Source: Membranipora membranacea
Lineage: Eukaryota; Bryozoa; Gymnolaemata; Cheilostomatida; Membraniporidae
Assembly: GCA_914767715.1 (NCBI GenBank)
Contig: OU612069.1
Coordinates: 9,297,387 to 9,361,386 of the forward strand
Direction of reading: 5' to 3'
Length of the DNA: 64,000 bases
The position numbers and the translations under genes are program-made. Below, one piece after another: positions 1-12,975 of the stretch; positions within the stretch are counted from its first letter, which is position 1, and every line of letters starts with the position of its first letter. A model generated the notes under the pieces. That model ran no database searches, had not been told where the DNA came from, and worked only from the letters and a program-made list of their open reading frames with translations.

Positions 1-244
1 TTTTACATAAGTCTACCAGACACAAATGAATGCATTGTTGTAAAAGAGTTATTGAAAAATGCTCAGATGTGTGGCTTTATCTCTAAAGTAATCAACTAAT
101 ACTGAGTTGAATAGTGATTTAATTAAAGATAAATAATCAACAGAGGAATAAACAGGAATAACTTTTAATTAGCTTTCGCTCAGCAACTGGTTAACGCTGT
201 GTCTAACTTCGGTATATATTTAGGTAGAACTTTTTGTCTAAATT

Positions 245-360
245 TACGCCTAGCTTTGCGTATAGCTTAGCGCCTAGCTTTGCGTATAGCTTTACGTCTA
301 GCTTTGCGTCTCGCTTTGCGTCTAGCTTTGCGTCTCACTTTGCTTCTCGCTTTGCGACTA
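245..360. repeat. 12-bp minisatellite
   Basis: About ten imperfect head-to-tail copies of TAGCTTTGCGTC, with variants such as TAGCTTTGCGTA and TCGCTTTGCGTC. There is no open frame of note and no neighbouring gene. Seen directly in the sequence. Confidence 0.8.
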
Positions 361-508
361 ACCAGGCTAGTTTTCAGGCGAGGCTGTAAGGATCAAGCCG
401 TGTATTGGAAAACACTCAAATGATTCAGCTTTCAGAAAAATATGATTGTAACTGTGGCAGCATCAAACTTTTAGATTAAGGGTGGTTTCAGCGCTAAAAC
501 TTGGTTTG

Positions 509-573
509 GATAGCTGGTAGTAGCCACTTTGGGTTGGGAAAGTGGTTGGTAATGAATGCTACTACCAGCTATC
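509..573. other. Hairpin with a perfect 16-bp stem
   Basis: GATAGCTGGTAGTAGC at 509-524 pairs perfectly with GCTACTACCAGCTATC at 558-573. Inside the loop, CACTTT and AAAGTG can form a second short stem. The 65-nt size would suit a small-RNA precursor, but a miniature transposon end would look the same. It ends just before the foldback at 583. Confidence 0.6.
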
Positions 574-582
574 CCGACAATG

Positions 583-1119
583 TTTAAATACTTTGTTTGA
601 GGCTGCTCTTTTGTATCACATCTTATTCTCCATATTTTATTCTATCATGTGAGCGATTTTCAGCTTTAGAATCCAAATATTGAGGAAGTTATGGCCTCTC
701 AAACTTCCAGGGTGATTGCCTTCAATCGGTATTGGGAATAAGCGGATGTTTCCCCTGGGGTATGTCACAACCATAGACATGTGACACAGACATTATGAGT
801 TATTAGTTAATACACTAATAATCACAAAGATGATGATCAAAATTCAGACCTGGGTGGGAATCGTACCCAGGGTCCCCATACCTAGAGGCAACAACGCTAC
901 CATCACGCCACTTGGACCAACTAGGTTAGATGGTTGTGACGTACGCTAGGGATTGCCGGCTGATTCTTACTGCCGATAAATTGCCATTACCTTGGAAGTT
1001 TGAGAGGCCATAACTTCCTCAATATTTGGATTTTAAAGCTGAAAATCGCTCACATGATAGAATAAAATATGGAGAATGAGATCTGATACAAAAGAACAGC
1101 CTCAAACAAAGTCTTTAAG
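583..1119. repeat. Foldback element (arms about 130 bp) with tRNA-like centre
   Basis: The left arm (about 583-714) and right arm (about 987-1119) are inverted copies. They share, for example, TATTGAGGAAGTTATGGCCT and its complement, and ACTTTGTTTGAGG and its complement. The 270-bp centre contains a tRNA-like sequence on the minus strand (about 840-925). This is a non-autonomous foldback or MITE; no clear target duplication was found. Confidence 0.75.
840..925 (-). repeat. tRNA-like (SINE-like) sequence
   Basis: The minus strand reads like a Pol III A box (TGGCGTGATGGTAGCG) followed by a B box (GGTACGATTCCC). The acceptor and anticodon stems do not pair well, so this is a tRNA-derived repeat or tRNA pseudogene, not a working tRNA. 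It sits in the loop of a foldback element. Confidence 0.5.
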
Positions 1120-2670
1120 CGCTTAAAATAGGTTTATGGTTACAGTACCTGTGATGTCATGTACAGTTCTATCACCTGTGTCACTTGTGCTGGCATGTCT
1201 GCTGCAGTCAATACTGAAGGGTGGCACAGTGCTAACAGGTGCCCCTGACAATGACACGCCGCTGTGAGCTGCTGAATGGTAATCTAGTAATGAAAAACAG
1301 ATCAATCGATTTGGCAGCCGGCCTTTGCAATGTGAACTGTTGTGGAAGTTAGAATTAAACAGTATTATCAAGTTAAAAAACACTATTAGCACCATTATAA
1401 ATAGGCAGGGAGAATGTAGGTGCCAATGGTGTCCCTGATGTAGGTGCCAATCTATGTTGCCACATATTTCAAAAATTTAAAAAGCAGCCGTAGATACAAC
1501 CATCTGGATTGTATTGAGGGAGGATTGTGCTGCATATCCACTCGTCCATGGAGTTTGCTCCGAAAACACTTACCCAAATTTAACAAACACCAAAATAATT
1601 TTTGCTATCCTAAGCCGTTTATGAGATACAACGGAATTTACAAGCTTTGGCATAAATAGTAGGTTTCATCATTGGAGACCAGCATGTGTATGAAGAGTGT
1701 ATATGGGGCCAATTTGACCAAAGAAAATGTGCCCACCCCCAATTAAAGAATTAAATTGAGGCGGGTCACTTCCCATCTCTGCATATAAATAGATAGGAGT
1801 AAGTGATAGCGAGCTATGTTAGTTTTTCTAGATCGAGGGTGATTAAATTTTGGCTAGTACCAATTGTTAGCCAGCTATGGTTGAGGTTGGACAGCGAGGA
1901 AATGTTGGCTAGCATAAATTTCACTAATTCAAACGTTTCCTCTCACGATTGTTTTTTTCTCTAGGTGACTATCTCTGCATAAATAGATTCATGTGTTAAC
2001 ATTCAGAGACACACACTGTTAAATTGATGCGATAATGACAGTAATGCCAATAATGTTATTACGATGTGTTTTGGACTTACTCGTTGGTTTGCCAAAAGAA
2101 GGAGGGATAACAAGGTTGTAAGCGTGCCTTCTCTGGTAGTCATCCATCAACTGAATTGTTCCTGGATGTGTGCTCTGTAAGAACAAACAAGAACTGTTAT
2201 GGCTGGAAATCAATTTATGATGTATTTGGTGCCAAAATACATACCCCGATGTGAAATGAGTCTGGGTCTGTCTGAGACATTATCTGGAAAGTTTCCTGAG
2301 CATCAGACTTTCCAGATACTGTCCGAGGCAGTCCAGACTGAGTTTTTTATTCCTGGGATTATGTCATTTTCATGTTCACATTGACAGGGATGGCTATCTG
2401 TGTTGGCTGTCTAGGATAATGTGGACCAGCCATAATAGCCATAATAGTAGCTAGCAAAGCTGTGGCTGGATCGCTAGAAATCTGGATATTCGGTAATTGA
2501 GATAATCGGAATCGATCCATTTTTTTATACTGCAGCGCTGACAGTGACTAGAGTGTGCGGCTAGTTATGCCCGACCCCTCATTTTGAAAAAGCGGTACTT
2601 ATTGCAAGCTAATTTTACTCATCCTCTTATTCATTACATAAGCACTCGCCTTACCGAGCTAAAATTGGTG
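1120..2670. other. No gene recognised
   Basis: AT-rich sequence without a convincing exon. The short open frames here lack splice-site support and similarity to any protein I recognise. Confidence 0.5.
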
Positions 2671-2671
2671 C

Positions 2672-2905
2672 TTACTTGCTGTTTGCGAAGAAACAGAAGA
2701 TTGGGCTGCCCCTAAAGAGGGTTGCAAGGTGCCCTAAATCCTCATACTGAGAATGTGATACATCCCAGAAAACTAGAATGCATCCTAGAGGTAAAGCCAT
2801 GGTGGGCCTCCTAATCGTGGGTGTGCAGCGAGCTGCCAAAACTGAACTGGCACTAATCCGCCATTGGCAGTGACACTTTGATCTAAGCTAATAGGCCGAG
2901 GGTGC
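2672..2905 (+). repeat. Dispersed repeat, copy 1
   Basis: About 230 bp that recurs in reverse orientation at 13004-13229. Both copies share, for example, GAAACAGAAGATTGGGCTGC, CATTCTAG/CTAGAATG and CTACCAAAACTGAA-like blocks. No coding frame is conserved. It is an interspersed repeat of unknown class. Confidence 0.75.
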
Positions 2906-3303
2906 TTACTGTGTTAATGTGTTAATGTCAACTTAGTGATATTTAGCTGTAGCTAGTATTTTCTCCTCTAGAGTAAATCACTGAAAGTAATGTGCAGTGC
3001 AGGCTTTGGACAATGCTTTGCATATGCTTCAAAATGAAACAGATGCTTTTTGTCTACTTTATTGTAGCCTGTTACAGGTACTGGAAAATCTTAGGGCAAA
3101 TAGTGATTGACAAGATTCAATCAAATTGAATAGTGTCAAAATAATCTGACAACTGACATTTTTCCTGTATAAAGATACACAACAATTATCATGACTAGTA
3201 TTTGTCACCATTATGATTGATGGGATTGGAATACAAGTTGCACCGTGTTAGTTCTTTTTAAATTAAATAGTGACAACAACAGCAACAATAGAGCAGCGTA
3301 ACA

Positions 3304-3395
3304 ATATCCCCACAATGCAACTCTTATCTGGAATTCCCGGAAAGGACGGGGAAATCCATGTCAGGGAAATCTTTATTGCAGTTGCATTGTGGGAT
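3304..3395. repeat. Miniature inverted-repeat element
   Basis: The ends ATCCCCACAATGCAACT (left) and AGTTGCATTGTGGGAT (right) are inverted copies about 92 bp apart. The same ends occur at 29142-29264, and one end with adjoining sequence (ATAGAGCAG plus CCCACAATGCAAC) lies at about 52120-52165, so this is a small MITE family. Confidence 0.65.
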
Positions 3396-3528
3396 ACCAT
3401 AGAGAGGGGGATGAAGATGTATCATGTTAACAAAGGATACAACAAGCTCAATTCTATTGATGAGCTGTAGTTGTAACTTCTAACGTAGATGAGCCTCTTT
3501 AGCTTTCAGGTCAGAATATAAGGAGTAG

Positions 3529-3612
3529 GAGGTGGCTCAGTTGGTTAGAGCGCTGTACCTTTAGTATGCGAATGTTGAAGGGCCTGGGTTCAAATCCCAC
3601 TGTGGTCCATCG
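3529..3612 (+). repeat. tRNA-derived sequence, possible SINE head
   Basis: A-box-like GGCTCAGTTGGTTAGAGCGC is followed 40 bases later by a B box, GGGTTCAAATCCCAC. The 5' and 3' ends pair only partly and the anticodon region is irregular, so a functional tRNA is unlikely. The unrelated 130 bases that follow could be a SINE body. Confidence 0.55.
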
Positions 3613-3797
3613 ACTACCGGGGTGTGGTGCGCCCCCAAGTTGGCTCCGACCTGCCTGCAAACAGAGAGCAACCTGGCGCAGATATTACAGCCTCACCACT
3701 ATGATTTCGCTACCCATGCTTCGGGATGTGGCGTGTGACATTCTGATTTAAACTTTTCGTGATGATCCATGGCTAAATATTAGAAAGCAACCTTGAC

Positions 3798-3968
3798 CTT
3801 GAGGTGTGAGCGAAGGTTAGATCTTGTTTTGTCACTGCATGCCACTTCTCTGCCACAGTGTAGGCATATACATCTGAAGTTACCAACTCTCCCATCCTCA
3901 GGAGGAAACTGAAAGTGCTCCAGATATTTGTGTATCGCAGGCATTACTCCACTGCTACGACCCATCAC
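3798..3968 (-). pseudogene. BED-type zinc-finger exon (hAT/ZBED-like)
   Basis: The minus strand encodes about 57 residues from a Met codon at 3968. They carry the BED-finger pattern: an aromatic-rich HKYLEHFQF start, CLHC, then DKTRSNLRSHLK ahead of a possible donor (CAAG|GT at 3797). BED fingers open many hAT transposases and host genes derived from them; they bind DNA. No transposase exon follows at lower coordinates, so this is probably a relic of a hAT element or an isolated first exon. The identification rests on the motif only. Confidence 0.5.
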
Positions 3969-4153
3969 CAGATCTGCAATTCGACATCAAATATTTGTTC
4001 TGTCGGAAGATTTTCGGATGTCTTTCAACAATAATTAAAATCTCTGACGGACTTTTTTCTTTTGTGAGAGGCCTGCTGTCTGCTTTGAAAATAAGTTTTG
4101 TTCTTAGCAATGTCTAATAATCCAGTACAACTTTTGTTTGCCAACTTTATAAG

Positions 4154-7100
4154 TCACATACAAAGATTTTGATGATGATTTGCTATTAACAGCAACTGGT
4201 CTTACTAGTGAACTGCAAGCTATCAAGTCTAATCCTCTCACCTGTGCACCGCCAATGCAGGTAGAGTGGTGTTCTAGTGGTCAACCACGCAATGTATCCA
4301 TTTATCCACACTGCTCGTTGGGACTCAGTTCAATCAATTTATTCCAAGATCTGCACTAGTAGTATGAACTGAACACATAAATCCAAGCTTGATTGAGCGA
4401 TGCTTTGGTAAATACTTTACTTGCTGCAAGCTAGCCAAGTAATTGAACACTAGTTGGTAATCAAATCTAATTGGCCTTGGTATTCAACTCGCAAATCACT
4501 GATGCATGCCAGAAAGGGCTGAAGGTTATTTGATTAGGCTTTTGTCCAAATGCAGCTTTAATCACCTACTGTATAACCACTATAATTTGCTTAGATCTGT
4601 TTGTGCTTGACTTTCTGGCGGTTGTCGGTTAGCGTTTTCAGTCCCCACATTATAGACAGGGAATGACAATATATTGATGGCAGAGAAAAATTGAAAATTA
4701 TTCCCATTCCAGCCCTCAAACTATTAAGAATATGTAGATAATCATAATTAAATTGAAGAATTAGGGAATATGTGGTACCGCAGTTGATTATATTTGGTCA
4801 CTTATCTCTGCAACATTGTCACCATCAGCTTTATTGCCTGGGTGACTATAATGTATTTGCATCTGATCTGAGAGCTGTTACCATTCAGTTTCCTTTTTCT
4901 TCATAATAACACCAGAAGTACATTCTTCAAGATGTGATGATGGCGGGATGCTGGTAGAGGCATTTCATTATAATCGATTATAATCGATATAATCTGCTAA
5001 CTGCAAATCATTGAACATACAATAGTTTTTCATTTTAATATAAGGTGTGAAAGAAATGTTGGCTGCAGGTCTAGTTAGGCGAATTTGGGGGTGACTCCAA
5101 GTTAGGCGAGCACTAAATTACATGGTTAGCTGAGTCTATAGAATTGAAGGCGCGTAAGTAAATGTTAGCTAGCCTTGAAGTTAGCAACTTTCAGCAAGTG
5201 CGAATGCGGAGATTTCCTCCTGCAAATACAGTTCTCCTTGAGGGTGTTTGCAAGTATCCGCAACGGATGTTGCAAAATTTTTATCATTTGACATCAGCGG
5301 CTGTTATAAATCAATCCATCATCAAACAGATATGATATTGATATGGATTGGCGGTTTTGTCGCATTTATTTACGTCTTTGACAACCTAGGCAGAAAAGGG
5401 TCTTTTGAATTTTGATAATAGCAGCATTAGGTTACATACCTACGCACCTCTTTAATTTAAAATTCTAAAAGTAATCCCATTCACAGGTCACACAATGTGA
5501 AGATTAATACCTAATGACACACCTCACTCTTTTGCGTAGTTTTTACGTTATGTCGAAACTTAGAAAAAACGTCGATAATACTGGTGTTTGAAATTTGACA
5601 AATGATTGTCCAGAATATACAAGTTTGACTCGTGTTTATTGTCTCTGTAGAGAGGCTAACTTGTTTGCAAGCTGCAATAGAGCATGCCGTTAAGTTACCC
5701 ATAATGCAATATCATAAAATTCTGTGTGAGTTCAGGTTATTAATATGAGATTGGCCTGTAAGTTTAGGCAACGCCCATTCCAAGATGCATTATGGGAATA
5801 TTGGCATCATCCCCTATTAATACACACCTCTTGTTTTCTTTTCAGTTTGTATATCTTGTGCTGACAGCTACTAAGACGTTACCTGAAAATACCGAACTCG
5901 GTCAGATTCATGTGATACTAAGAGTGACTAACGTACCAAGACTTACAGGGTAGGTCAGTGACCACTGATATATAATACATGGATGAGGGGTATATATCTG
6001 ACCCTGAGCAAGCATTATGGCTATTCATGTCATGTCCACAAGTCCAGAATCTAGAATAGCTGACACTTGTATAAAATTTTGTCTAGCAGCTTGCCTGAGT
6101 TTTTAAACGTTGTTACTGGGACGTCGATCAATGTATAACGTGAAAGCTGCCAGATTTATAGCTTAATTTAGATTCTGACACAAAGTTTTATACTGATGGC
6201 ATATCTGCACAAATAGCCACGCTATGTATTTTACCACTGATCCATAAATTCACGTAAATGTCAGTGACTGTCCCAGTGCTACAAAGTACTAACTGGCAAA
6301 ACCACAAAAATGGAGTTAGGAGCACTTCTGGATTCTTCATAAACATTTTTCATCTGTTATTAAAAATTCTAACGATAATTCGAATTTTGAATTGCTAAAA
6401 AGCACCGATCATTATTTCGGTTTTGCAAAAGCGCCAGTTAATACTTTGTCGGTGCTGTTGTGAATCAAGAGGGGGATACTTGTGGGATACCAATTGGGAC
6501 ATCAAGGCACTCGATGTTGTAGAGGCTTTTGCAGGTTTTTAGCCTGCCCCGCATATCATTCGACTTTATCGTAGAGTTTAGTCTTGGATTAACTATTTTT
6601 GATCTTTGGTGTCCATTCATAACAATTGTCTTGATGTAGATGACAAATCTCTTCAATGTAAGGTAACGGGACAACTCCTGCCTACAAATAACTGTCTGCT
6701 CAAACAAAGTGGTAACAAAAGCATAAGCTAAAGTAGGTTTTTTTACAAATTGTTTATGATATATTCTTGTAGCGTAGTCTCAACACCTCATGCAGTACGG
6801 TTACTACACATTAGTCTTGTCATGCAGCCACCAAAAAACCAAAGACTGGGGCCGCATGACAAGGCCAACTAAACATCATAAAACTTTTGTACATTTTTGA
6901 TGTTGATTTTAATTATTTTGGCTTCCGCTTGCCGCCAGGTACACATTGTCAGATCAGACTTTGATGTGCCAGTCTCTAGCAGTACAAGGTACATCGGTGA
7001 TGAGAGGTAAAATAACAGAGATATCCAGTCCGATGAAATATACGTAAGTATCATCAAAGCTTTTGATCCTAAATTACATTTTTAACTCAATTTGGCCTTG

Positions 7101-10100
7101 GCTTAGTACTTTTGTAGCCTAAGCATCCAAAAGTAGTGGAGCTAGTTAAATCACCATCCCTCCCTATGTCAGCCTTGGCACTTAAGCTAAAACAATCTTT
7201 TCTGTGCATTTTGGCGCTAGCCTGAGCGTCGAAAAGTAGTAGTTAGTAGTGGCGCTAGTTGAGCCACTACCCTCTCTATGACATCTCTGAGATTCCAATT
7301 TGGCCTTAGCTTAGTACTTTTGTAGCTTGAACATCCAAAAGTAGTTAGATATTAAAGAAGAACTTGTTGTGCTACTCCCTCTCATAGTTCTGGCACTCTA
7401 GCTATAAATTAATTTTTGGGTTTGTGATTAGAACTGTGTCTGATTTTTAACGTATTTTTAGTTTGATTGGTTATGGAATCTTCGAAATAAATGTTATGTT
7501 CGATAATCAAACTATATGTAGCGCTGTAGGCCATTATCACAGTGTAGGTAAGAGGACAACTTATCTCTTTCACTGGCTTCTAAATTACAAATAGCTTACT
7601 CTTACTATTTTATTTGACACTTAATTTTTGATACAAACTTGAAATACCTATTTGACACTCCACTGTCACAACAAAGACATCAATTAGTCATTTGTCACTT
7701 GCGTGACACTCTACTGAAAATTTTTTGACAATCAATATCTATTAATATATTTGAAACAGATTGAAACCCTCCCCATCTCGAAATATTGTGCCAGCATTAC
7801 CAGCAAACTATCAATCTCCATTCTCAAATGGACTCATATCAAATGTAGGCATGGTTGTTGCGTCATAGTCGTAAAAGTTGCATATCATTGCAAGTTTTCA
7901 ATTTGCAGTTTTTGTAAATCCTCTTCGCTCAAAATATAATTTTGCCACTCTGGGCCAATACTGTACTTATGTATACAGAGTTGAATCATGTTTGTCAGAG
8001 TTTGGAGTTGCGTTCCCCTTTTACAGTCAGCTTCACAGTTATCTAAGAGGATCGATTCATATATATACTATATACATTTTTATTACATCAACCATCCCCG
8101 GAAATATTCTTCCTGATGTGCAAAGAAAACCAAAAAACCACTCGAAATAAAGCTCAATTTAATGAAAACATGTGGTTTGACAATGCAAATTTAAATGGTT
8201 GTTGATGAACAAAGATGATGAGGAAGGTTGTTAAAGCAGAAATAATTATGAATCAAATAGAAGTTTGTGGGCGGATGTAAGATGTGGTATCACGAAAACA
8301 AAATTCTCAAATTTTCTTGTACTTGACAGCCAGGTGGCGTGTTATTTCTGCCCTGTGGCGGGCTGTGAAGGGTCATACGGATTTAAGTATGTTCGTATCC
8401 ACATACCAGGAGCAGCCGAACAGACTACAGTCGGTAAAATATTCACATGTACTGTGTGCGGAGCAATACTGAGGGAGGAAAAGTCCTATCGGAGGGTATC
8501 AGGTATTATCACCTGTATAAACCAAACCCCATTAGTCGATGGACTGCATTGGGATTTTAATCCACGAACTTCATTATTTGCATGTTAAAATGAGGCACTC
8601 TAACAAAATGAGGCACCTCCTACTCCTGATGTTGGGGATAGTGTTGTCTAAGAGTTCGTATGGCTGCAATGCGAGTTAGGCCATGAGACTATCAACCGCT
8701 CATGCCGCTATCTCGCATTGCAGCTGTCAGAGCACTTGGAATAGGAATAATGCATAGAACAGAGCACGGAATGATGAGATGGTGGAATATCAATCAAGAC
8801 ATTTGAAAATAGTGATAAATTTTGATGTTGTTGAAAGATGAATAAATAAATGGAATTAATAATCATGCCATCAAAATGGATTTTGGAAAAATTGTTGATT
8901 TGATTTCCATTTAATTCTGCATTTCCAATTTAAATTCCAATAACAACTATGCTTCAGCAGTTATTTTAAAGGTTTTTTTTCAGATAAGCTTATTTTACAT
9001 CTAAACATTATGAACTTATCGAAGGACACTTCAAACATCGCCGGCATCGGATCAGAGTGCGATGTAGCTCAGGAGTTAGACCCAGGCTTTGTGAGGCAGA
9101 GAATGAGAATCGTGTGTAGAGGTGAGAATAGACAAGGGGGTGTTAGTGACTATCATCCAAAAAGTGCATTGAATCTCAGGCTATAGGCTATTTCTCATGT
9201 TTGTAGGTTTGATATTTGCCTCAAACAGAGTCTTGATATCAGCAGTAAAGCTAGACTGGTATCTACATTGCACTCAAGTCATCTCTGTTGATGCAAGAAG
9301 TTGTTGGCAGCTATAACAATTCTGATAGCCCTGATGATCATAGAGTTCATGTTATAAAGTTACTTGGAGTAATGTGTCAAAGTCGAAACAGTTAGCAGCT
9401 CTATACTAAAGAGTACGGAATTCATCTGCCCCTGCCCATGTGGTAAACTTCTTATGTGGACTGCCACGGGTAGATGTGTAAATGTAAAATGTAAATCACT
9501 ATTTCTAAGCAGCTCTCCACCTATCTTTACAGAAATTAAACATATTACACAGATACATATACATCAGCTGTGGGCAACCTGCGGCCTTTTTGCCAGTGCG
9601 GCCCAATGGGTAATATTTTGCGGCCTGATTGTGGCCTTATGCCTGTAAAACTTTTTATAGATCAATTTTGATTCCCCTTTTTTTATATGGAGAACCAATT
9701 ATGCATAGCGCTCTGTAAGCTCAAAATATTTCTAAAATGTGGCCATTCTGTATTATGCAAGAATCTAAGCTTCCCAGCCACTCTTACTACTTTATCAAGT
9801 TGTTGTCCTTTCGAAATAACACAAAACAGTGACCTTTGAATGTTAAAATTACAAGTTTCTCTAACATTATAGTAATTTTTTTTTTGCAAAACAGCCTCTG
9901 TGGACAAAATCTCTCTTTGAGACAAATGCTCCTGCATTATGGCTGAAATATTCCATATTGAATTCTTCATTTCACAATCATTTGCGAAAATTTCCCTCCT
10001 TTGAGAGAGGGCGGGAGCTGTAAGGTGACAACTTTGACAGGATCACGAAAAAGTATTTAAAAAATTTTTTTTGCTCCGTGAAAATACTTCCTTCTCCATC

Positions 10101-12934
10101 AAAACAGTCCTGTATGAACTTTATTTACACTTTAACCCCTGGGAGGGCGCTACAGCACCCCTCCCGCACCCTACCTGCGCTTTGTCATACACATGAAACA
10201 TGGGGATACACCCATATACACAATGAAATCATGAGGTAAAATGACATCACAAAACTCAAGAAGATTAGATAAACCAGTATTTCTGCTGAGTTGATGGTTT
10301 TTGCAACATACTGCAGTTTTTAGACATAGATCTGTTTTAGTTTTTACAAAATAGGAAGTGCCAAAATTGCTACTCCAGTTCCAATTTTATCCCTGAAAGA
10401 TATGTTGCGGCCTTTTGAGTTGAGCCGGCGTAAAATGAGGCCTTTTTCAAGAAAAGGTTGCCCACCCATGATATACATATTCAACTTAGCGCCCTGCTGT
10501 ACAAGGTAGGAGTGGGCAAGCTAAGCTAATGCATTGAGTGCCCACCTCCATTAGCAGCATGGGTAGTGACTGGGATTCGAGCAACCAACCCTCAGACTGT
10601 CTAGGTACGCCATATACCCCATCCTGCCTGCCTACCATTATCGAAAGGCTTTTGCAAGTGGTACCAAGTGGTAGAGTTAGTTTAAACTGTAGACTTTACA
10701 GCGCTGTGTGTTTATCACAAAAATACAAATATATATATTTATATGGTTATATGGTTATTGTATTTCAATATTTCAGATGATCAGGCACTACATAGCTATA
10801 GCATAGGAGAGACTGTCACTGTTACTGGGAGGCTTGTGTATGATAATCTGATACCTAAACACCCTCAAGTCTACTTAGAGGTCTGTCAAGAGTAAATTGA
10901 ATTTGATATAACTCGGCGATAATGTAAATGGTATTTCTGGGGGGGGATCTTTTAATTAGAAAGACCGATGATTACTCAAGCAAATTATCGCTATCACATC
11001 GCTCAAAATTATCACTCACTTGGTCTTTCAATTAGACAAAATTGTTCACTCAAGCAAGGAGTTAACTCCTTGACTCAAGTAGCTGAATAATTGGTTGCGG
11101 CTTTTCTTCCAAACAATATGTGTCTCAGTGTTCAATTTTTCTAGCATCGAGGTCCATCAAGATTCCATCCAAACTGAATGGTATTGGGACTACTGGGCCT
11201 TTGCACCATATGCCCTCACCAATCTGCCTCTTAACTGGCGGGACTGGGCCTCCATCATTTTTCGGTCTCCAGATCTCCAAATCTTGCTCAAATTAACCAG
11301 GTATCAATAATTATTCTGGTTTCTTTAGAAGTTCCCCCCTCAGAACAGGATAGGAGATAACTCCTGGTCCTGTCCTGGTGATTCTTTTTATTCAAACAAC
11401 ATTATTGTATTAATTTATTATAACTACTACCTGTTACAGGCAAATACGGTAGTCCAACATCAAGTAGAAGAACCGGCAAACAGCATTAAAGAGGTGGATT
11501 TATCACGACTGCCTGAGCCAATACAACAATTGTACAAAGGTAAGGTCTGAACATAAGTAAGAGAATAGAATACAATGAATAAAAATGAATACAATCTAAG
11601 ACATGATCATTTTTATTATTATTCTTTATCTTCCACATTTCTTCTTTCATTTATTATTGTTTTGTTTTGGCATACTAGGAAGAACATCATGTCAATAATG
11701 AAGATTGCTTGTCAATAAATGTTTAAAAGAAAAAAGGATAACAATGTGAAAGAAAGTTGTATCATGACCTATTATCCTAAATTGGCAGCGTCATCATCTA
11801 TACATGTGCCTGAAATTTTTTTCCCGTTTGCAGCTTATTCTTTGTAGACAGAAGAGAATCAATGTGGAGCTTCGCTCAGGCCATGGCTTATCTTGCTGGT
11901 GGTAAGTTTTAATTCAACTTGTAATACTGCAAACCGTCCTTTGTTTGTAGCTATAGGATTGATTTTAAACTTCCAAAACCTACTTGCCATGTAATCATAA
12001 GATGTATTTGTTTTTCTTGTGTTTCTTGTGTGATGAAGAAATCTTAGCTCTGCGTATTATAAAAAATTCATGCCCATAACTTACCATAACTTATCCGGCC
12101 ATCCGATCAACTTATCTAATATGATTTATTCTATGTATTAAAATTTCTATATAATTACAATATTATATTAAAATTATATTGACTTAATATTTCATTAAAT
12201 GATTTAAAAAATTGATAAATTAGGCTTTACTAGTCGACCAAGGATGCTAGCAGATGAAAAACCAATTACTGTTCTTTAGAAACTCGGAAGGAACGAGATA
12301 TATTATATTGAATGTCTATGTAGTGTGAAGATTTTGCGATCTGTAAAATGCATACAGTGTATGCACACTGATCATATATTATACTATTGTGTGTATATCT
12401 GTGATCATCAGAGCATGATTTAATTCACATAGCTTGGGAAGAGTATGGTGGGATGTCCACAGGTTAGTACCTAGCTAGGGTGGGCTAACTCCTCTTTTTT
12501 ATTATACTATTGGCTTTTTTATGGCATTGATATTAAACATGTGTTACATTTAGATTTAAAAAAAACTAATGCATTGGCCAATCAGATAGTTTGAATACGT
12601 TGATCTGCTTCTCGGACAGACCATGGGGGGGGGGGTCACGCACCACCCTCAGTCACATGTAATATCCACCAGGTTTTCTTCTTTGTAGAATGTATATCTC
12701 CGGCAGGTACTTTTGTAAAGCTGAAGTTGTCTCTCTTGCTCAGTCTACTCAGCCAATCCTGCAATGTGAGTATTGATAGAAAATCGAGATCAATTGAATT
12801 TTGTTTACGTTTTAATTATGACTTGATTATTGATTAAATATATTTTTTTAGTTCATCTGTATATTTAGTTATAACCTAACATTGCCAAAATTAAAGTCAT
12901 GCAATATTTTCTTTTTAAACGGCGGAGATATCTC

Positions 12935-12975
<41 letters not shown>

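Noticed and set aside
3529-3612. Functional tRNA gene
   Set aside because: Boxes are present but the acceptor and anticodon stems pair poorly and the anticodon loop is irregular; tRNA-derived repeat is more likely. The same applies to 26020, 29722, 840 and 51361.
4060-4153. 5' extension of the first mapped MCMDC2-like exon with its start codon
   Set aside because: The upstream frame hits TAA at about 4150; an acceptor near 4153 fits better, so the start codon must lie in an unrecognised upstream exon.
8265-8588. 107-codon open frame taken as a stand-alone gene
   Set aside because: Its middle (8330-8502) is an MCMDC2-like exon; the flanks are intron read-through.
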